Source: Atopobium sp. (GTDB lineage: Bacteria > Actinomycetota > Coriobacteriia > Coriobacteriales > Atopobiaceae). From it: a stretch of 45,195 nt of DNA. The stretch lies in assembly GCA_015259035.1 (NCBI GenBank), contig JABZHC010000004.1:1-45195 (forward strand), read 5' to 3'. This document shows, in pieces, positions 41,489 to 45,195 of the stretch; the first letter of the stretch is position 1; each line of letters begins with the position of its first letter. The notes beneath the pieces are model-generated. The model did not search any database, was not told the origin of the DNA, and saw only the letters and a program-made list of their open reading frames with translations. The translations under genes were made by a program, and so were the position numbers.

Positions 41489-42367
41489 GTGAGCGAGTCT
41501 TCAACACAAACTAATAATGCGCAGGACACAAGCGTAGTTTCTGCAAATACTAATAGTGCAAGTCTTGTTGCTGTTTCTGCTCGAGATGCATGGTATCCAA
41601 CACATCAGCGTGACCAGTTCATTTTGCGTCAGCTGGTAAGTAAAGACTTTAAGCTCAAATATCGCCGTTCCATTTTGGGCGTTGTGTGGTCAGTTTTGAA
41701 CCCACTTTTGATGATGACCGTTATGGCAGTTGTCTTTTCTACGTTTTTAGGTAACCGCGCCGAGGATGTTGTGAACTATCCTCTGTATCTTATTCTTGGT
41801 AACACAGCGTTTCAGCTGATGAACGATGCAACCACTATGGGAATGCGTTCAATTATTGATGCATCTAGCTTGCTTAAGAAGGTTCGCATCAATCGTGTTG
41901 TTTTCCCTGTTCAGAAGGTGCTTTTTGCGGTTGTAAACTATCTTTTCTCGCTCATTGCTGTTGGCATTGTTATGCTTGTCTTCCGCATTCCGCTGACAAT
42001 TTATTCATTGCTCACACCTGTTGCTTTGCTTCTTCTGGCTTGTTTTTGCATCGGTCTTGCAATGCTTCTCTCGGCCCTTGCAGTCTTCTTTAGAGACGTT
42101 ATCCACCTGTGGAGCGTTGTAACCACTGCTTGGATGTATGGTACACCGCTCTTTTACTCCGTTAATATCATGTCGCCTTGGATGCTTCAGATTGAGCGCT
42201 TTAATCCAATGTTCCACTTTGTAACATTTATTAGAGATTGCCTTCTTTTCCAGAAGTTTCCTGCAACAAGCACCATTTTAGGCTGCCTTGTTTCTGCAGT
42301 TCTTGCCCTCGTAATTGGCTATACCGTTTTCCACAAACTAGAGAAGAAATTTATTCTGCACATTTAA
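41489..42367 (+). CDS. Polysaccharide/teichoic-acid-type ABC-2 permease (Wzm/TagG family), without adjacent ATPase
   Basis: The family exports lipid-linked surface polymers across the membrane. The 292-residue protein has a polar N-terminus of about 45 residues (Ser/Asn/Thr-rich) and then the diagnostic RQLVSKDFKLKYRRSILGVVWSVLNPLLMM (split here into KLKYRRSILG and WSVLNPL) with six membrane segments and YGTPLFYSV and FNPMFHFVTFIRD near the end. The start is GTG with AAAAGGA six bases upstream. Normally the ATPase gene (TagH/Wzt) follows at once. Here a GntR gene on the opposite strand begins its stop seven bases away, so the ATPase must be elsewhere or missing. Confidence 0.88.
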   Translation: MSESSTQTNNAQDTSVVSANTNSASLVAVSARDAWYPTHQRDQFILRQLVSKDFKLKYRRSILGVVWSVLNPLLMMTVMAVVFSTFLGNRAEDVVNYPLYLILGNTAFQLMNDATTMGMRSIIDASSLLKKVRINRVVFPVQKVLFAVVNYLFSLIAVGIVMLVFRIPLTIYSLLTPVALLLLACFCIGLAMLLSALAVFFRDVIHLWSVVTTAWMYGTPLFYSVNIMSPWMLQIERFNPMFHFVTFIRDCLLFQKFPATSTILGCLVSAVLALVIGYTVFHKLEKKFILHI

Positions 42368-42374
42368 CCGCAGA

Positions 42375-43094
42375 TTATCTTTTTGAAATAACCTTGTAGC
42401 AGAACGTTTCTGGATGACTACGAGTTTGTGTGAAGCCAAACATAACGCCTTTTGAGTTGAATGAATGGCTTTCCACCACTGCAACGCAGTTAAAATCTCC
42501 AAGCTCTAAATGTTGCTGGTCTTCTTCAGTTGCCAGTTCAACACTGATTGTTCTTTTGCTCTTTAGAATTTTCATATGAAGCGTGTTTTCTAGGTATGCA
42601 TAAATAGACGTTGATGCATCAGCAATGGTTAGATTTCCAACGGCAGATGCTAAAAGGTAGTCGTTGTCTATCTGGCGAGAAGATCCGTCGAGTTTACGGA
42701 TTCGAACAATGTGGATAAGTTCTTCTCCTGTTTTAAAACCAGTTTGATGAGAAATACTGTCTGTGCAAGGAACGTGCTCAAAGACAATGACATTTGTTTC
42801 AGGTACAAGATTGTTTCTGTGGGCATATTCTTGAAAGGACTCAAGCCCTTCTAATGAGCCAATAACCTCACTTGGCTTTTTCTGCCAAATAACGCGTACG
42901 CCTCTACCGTGAATAGGCTGAAGAAAGGCTTCATCGGACAGAAGTGTGAGCGCACGTCGAACGGTGTTTCTGGAGCAGGAATATATCTTAGTAAGCTCCA
43001 TCTCGGTTGGTAAATAGGACTCATACGCATATGTCCCGTCTAAGATCTTATTTTTTAAATCATGATAAATCGTATTAAACCGTGCGCTTGGCAT
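42375..43094 (-). CDS. GntR-family transcriptional regulator (HutC/TreR-like)
   Basis: The 239-residue protein has an N-terminal GntR winged helix (about 1-70): YHDLKNKILDGTY, LPTEMELTKIYSCSRNTVRRAL and HGRGVRV. A UTRA effector domain follows (about 85-235), as in the HutC subfamily. TreR, NagR and related sugar regulators share this layout, and the start MPSARFNTIYHDL is TreR-like. It is divergent from a sugar ABC transporter and probably represses it through the palindrome at 43235. The ligand is likely a sugar or sugar phosphate, by context only. AAGGA precedes the start on the minus strand. Confidence 0.9.
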   Translation of the reverse strand: MPSARFNTIYHDLKNKILDGTYAYESYLPTEMELTKIYSCSRNTVRRALTLLSDEAFLQPIHGRGVRVIWQKKPSEVIGSLEGLESFQEYAHRNNLVPETNVIVFEHVPCTDSISHQTGFKTGEELIHIVRIRKLDGSSRQIDNDYLLASAVGNLTIADASTSIYAYLENTLHMKILKSKRTISVELATEEDQQHLELGDFNCVAVVESHSFNSKGVMFGFTQTRSHPETFCYKVISKR

Positions 43095-43234
43095 ATTTTT
43101 TCCTTAACGTGCTGTTGAAGGTTGGAGTTGCATGTTCAAGTTGCTCTTGATTAGATAGTAGCTTTATAAAATGAAAGTTACATAAAATGATTCCTTTCAT
43201 ACCATTTACCGATAATTTCATACCGCTCGGAAGT

Positions 43235-43252
43235 GAGTTGTTTAAACAACTC
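43235..43252. promoter_or_regulatory. Candidate operator for the GntR regulator
   Basis: GAGTTGTTTAAACAACTC is a perfect 18-bp palindrome in the divergent region. It overlaps the -35 box of the sugar transporter promoter, where a bound repressor would block polymerase. The size and symmetry suit a GntR dimer. I found no second equally perfect copy in this spacer. Confidence 0.7.
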
Positions 43253-43266
43253 GTTAATACTAATAT
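43238..43266 (+). promoter_or_regulatory. Promoter of the sugar ABC transporter
   Basis: TTGTTT at 43238-43243 and TAATAT at 43261-43266 are separated by exactly 17 bases. This gives a start near 43273 and a leader of about 115 bases. The -35 lies inside the candidate operator. Confidence 0.65.
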
Positions 43267-43388
43267 ACTTTTATTTTGTAGACATAAGCAAAATTGTTTT
43301 GAACGTGTATCAAAGCATAGCTTATGAAAATCATGAGAAGAGATGCAACCTAGCAAAGGGTTAGGAGCACTCTCTAAGGAGGAGTCTT

Positions 43389-44699
43389 ATGTCCGGTATC
43401 AATCGTAGGCAGTTTGTCACCTTAAGTGCATCAGCTCTTTGCTCACTGGGTCTTGTTGCTTGTGGAGGAAATAACGACAAAAAGCAGGGAGGGTCTGATT
43501 CTGCAAACGGTTCAGTTTATTTCCTGAACTTCAAGCCTGAGGCTGATCAGCAGTGGAAAGATCTTGCAGCTAAGTATACTGAGGAAACAAAGGTTCCTGT
43601 AAAGGTAGTAACTGCTGCTTCTGATACTTATGCACAGACATTCCAGTCTGAGATTAACAAGGATGCTTCTGTAGCACCAACACTGTTCCAGACAAATGGT
43701 CCTTCTGGTCTTATTGGCGTAAAGGACTACTGCATTGACCTTAAGGGTGCCAAGATCCTGGATGAGCTCACTAATGATGCTCTTAAGCTTCAGGAGGATG
43801 GCGTTGTCTACGGTGTTGACTACGTAGAGGAAGACTACGGCATTATCTACAACAAGAAGCTGCTTGAGAAGGCAGGTTATAAGGGAGACGATATCAAGGA
43901 CTTTGCTTCCCTAAAGAAGATTGCTGAAGATATTCAGGCTCGCAAGGCAGAGCTTGGCGTAAAGGGCGCATTCACCAGCGCTGGCCTTGATTCCAGTTCT
44001 GACTGGCGCTTTACCACACACCTTGCAAACCTTCCTTTGTACTATGAGTTCAAGGATACTGGTGATCCAGAGGCTAAAGAGATCAAGGGAACCTATCTTC
44101 CTAACTACAAGCAGATTTTTGACCTCTATATCAACAACGCTACATGCAGTCCAACTGAGCTTTCTGGCAAGACTGGCGATGACGCTGTTGCAGAGTTTGT
44201 TAACGGTGAAGCAGTCTTCTACCAGAATGGTACCTGGGCATACAATGACATCAAGAAGCTTGGCGACGATGCCCTTGGTATGATTCCAATTTACATCGGC
44301 GTTAAGGGTGAAGAGAAGCAGGGTATGTGCTCTGGCGGCGAGAACTATTGGTGCGTAAGCTCCAAGGCAGACGACGCTTCCCAGAAGGCAACGCTTGACT
44401 TTATCTATTGGTGCGTAACTTCTGATACTGCTACCACTGCAATCGCTGAGGAAATGGGCTTCACCATTCCATTCAAGAACGCAAAGGCAACTAAGAATGC
44501 ACTTGCAAACATTGCAGCTGAGTATGCAAAGAAGGGCAATGAGCCCGTGGCTTGGGACTTCATTTACATTCCTTCTCAGGAGTGGAAGAACAACCTCTCC
44601 AGTGCGCTTAAGGGCTATGCAGCAGGAACAGAGGGCTGGGATGCTGTTAAGTCCGCATTCGTTGATGGTTGGAAGACTGAGAAAGAGGCTAACGCATAG
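43389..44699 (+). CDS. Sugar ABC transporter substrate-binding lipoprotein
   Basis: This is the receptor of a carbohydrate importer (family 1 extracellular solute-binding protein). The 436-residue protein has a short twin-arginine-like signal, NRRQFVTLSASAL, and a lipobox LVAC with Cys25, then a Gly/Ser/Asp linker. The mature part shows VYFLNFKPEADQQWKDLAAKY, TLFQTNGPSG, the conserved YGVDYVEEDYGIIYNKKLLEKAGY segment (quoted only in part: DYGIIYNKKLLEKAGY), EFVNGEAVFYQNGTWAY and GGENYWCVSSKA. The sugar is not identifiable. GGAGGAG lies six bases before the start. The leader and operator suggest control by the divergent GntR protein. Confidence 0.9.
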   Translation: MSGINRRQFVTLSASALCSLGLVACGGNNDKKQGGSDSANGSVYFLNFKPEADQQWKDLAAKYTEETKVPVKVVTAASDTYAQTFQSEINKDASVAPTLFQTNGPSGLIGVKDYCIDLKGAKILDELTNDALKLQEDGVVYGVDYVEEDYGIIYNKKLLEKAGYKGDDIKDFASLKKIAEDIQARKAELGVKGAFTSAGLDSSSDWRFTTHLANLPLYYEFKDTGDPEAKEIKGTYLPNYKQIFDLYINNATCSPTELSGKTGDDAVAEFVNGEAVFYQNGTWAYNDIKKLGDDALGMIPIYIGVKGEEKQGMCSGGENYWCVSSKADDASQKATLDFIYWCVTSDTATTAIAEEMGFTIPFKNAKATKNALANIAAEYAKKGNEPVAWDFIYIPSQEWKNNLSSALKGYAAGTEGWDAVKSAFVDGWKTEKEANA

Positions 44700-44728
44700 T
44701 AGTCCTTCTAGTAATACTTTGATTGGTG

Positions 44729-44762
44729 AGAGACGAGAAGAGAGATCTCTCTTCTCGTCTCT
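44729..44762. repeat. Perfect 34-bp palindrome between receptor and permease genes
   Basis: The left half starts AGAGACGAGAAGAGAGA and the right half is its exact reverse complement. In RNA this makes a very stable stem with a minimal loop, followed by TTGTTATTGG, too weak a U-tract for a strong terminator. Such hairpins between receptor and permease genes usually protect the receptor mRNA or end transcription partly, which gives excess receptor. The core CGAGAAG resembles the dispersed word. Confidence 0.8.
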
Positions 44763-44782
44763 TGTTATTGGAGGGTATCTCT

Positions 44783-45195
44783 ATGGCTAAGATGTTGAAG
44801 CGGTGGTGGCCATTATTTGTTCTGCCCACAGCGCTCTCTTTTTTGTTTGGCTTTATGATCCCGTTTGTTCAGGGATTCTATCTTTCATTTTGTAAATTTA
44901 TTACCATCAGTGATGCTAAACCAGTTGGTCTAGATAACTATGTAGCAGCTTTTTCTGACCCACAGTTTGCTCATGCTTTTTGGTACACCGCATTATTTGC
45001 GCTTGTCTCAACAGTTCTTATTAACGTGTTGGCGCTTGCAATTGCACTCGCTTTAACTCGCAAGAATCTTAAGGGCACCAATTCATTTAGGACTGTCTTT
45101 TTTATGCCAAACCTTATCGGTGGCATTGTTTTGGGTTACATCTGGAATATTTTGATTAACTGTGTGCTCTCTATTGTGGGCGAGCAGCTTCTTGC
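44783..45195 (+). CDS. Sugar ABC transporter permease, N-terminal part (runs off the window)
   Basis: The open frame continues past the window edge, with 137 complete codons visible. It starts MAKMLKRWWPLFVLPTALSF, then a first membrane segment and LSFCKFITISDAKPVGLDNY, the family pattern of MalF/UgpA-type permeases (first helix, then a GLxNY motif). Further helices follow with FWYTALFALVSTVLINVLAL, LALTRKNLKGTNSFRTVFFM and PNLIGGIVLGYIWNIL. ATG at 44783 has GGAGGG six to eight bases upstream. It forms the operon of the preceding receptor gene; a second permease should follow outside. Confidence 0.9.
   Translation, partial: MAKMLKRWWPLFVLPTALSFLFGFMIPFVQGFYLSFCKFITISDAKPVGLDNYVAAFSDPQFAHAFWYTALFALVSTVLINVLALAIALALTRKNLKGTNSFRTVFFMPNLIGGIVLGYIWNILINCVLSIVGEQLL

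Overview
The window reads as chromosomal DNA of a low-to-mid GC member of the Actinobacteria, class Coriobacteriia, most like the Atopobium/Lancefieldella group. This placement is inference from gene content and style: a Rho with a long basic and acidic N-terminal extension, a DapH-type lysine branch, stacked metabolic operons, tRNA genes with encoded CCA, and roughly balanced base composition. It has no phage, transposase, CRISPR array or rRNA, so it is mostly core genome. The unusual content lies in domain architectures and in the intergenic DNA.

Layout. 1-2187: end of dapB, dapH (diaminopimelate synthesis) and tgt (queuosine tRNA modification). 2276-8817: a tightly overlapping trio, a RecJ nuclease fused to a RecQ-like helicase, a bifunctional Rel (p)ppGpp enzyme, and a metallo-beta-lactamase-fold hydrolase with a His/Cys-rich metal-binding N-terminus. 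8819-10459: tRNA-Leu, then a structured leader and infC-rpmI-rplT. 10557-12713: a dispersed repeat, a WecA/TagO-like transferase (minus), a probable 6S RNA, a 4 x 21 nt tandem repeat and tRNA-Ala. 12795-17815: a PflA-like radical SAM protein, a membrane-anchored coiled-coil protein, pncB and argS. 18077-21165: a regulator with two MarR-like winged helices, and rho. 21402-28003: an unrecognised membrane protein and a complete livJHMGF branched-chain amino acid importer. 28008-34756: a second copy of the dispersed repeat, thrB and thrC (minus), and divergent hom-lysC-asd. 34808-37116: an inverted-repeat element, tRNA-Arg (minus), a PatB/MalY C-S lyase, tRNA-His and tRNA-Lys. 37201-40283: a 1-phosphofructokinase-like kinase and ptsI. 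40386-45195: a lipid-kinase-family protein, a polysaccharide ABC permease without its ATPase, and a GntR repressor divergent from a sugar ABC importer that runs off the window.

Functional logic. dapB/dapH, hom/lysC/asd and thrB/thrC together cover most of the aspartate-to-lysine and aspartate-to-threonine pathways, and livJHMGF imports the branched-chain amino acids that derive from threonine and pyruvate. The Rel enzyme and the probable 6S RNA are global growth-rate controls. The PTS enzyme I, the fructose-type kinase and the terminal sugar ABC locus form a sugar-uptake block.

The strongest unexplained signal is a short word, TGGCGAGAA, often extended to TGGCGAGAAACCC. I counted 21 copies of the 9-mer on the two strands, where about 0.3 is expected, and 8 exact copies of the 13-mer. 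Many lie just after stop codons or terminators, and one copy ends each member of the ~290 bp dispersed repeat. This resembles the distribution of a DNA-uptake or Chi-like word, but its role here is unknown. A second pattern is micro-tandem repeats of 16-23 nt placed directly after stop codons (tgt, rplT, livF, thrB, patB) and in other spacers.
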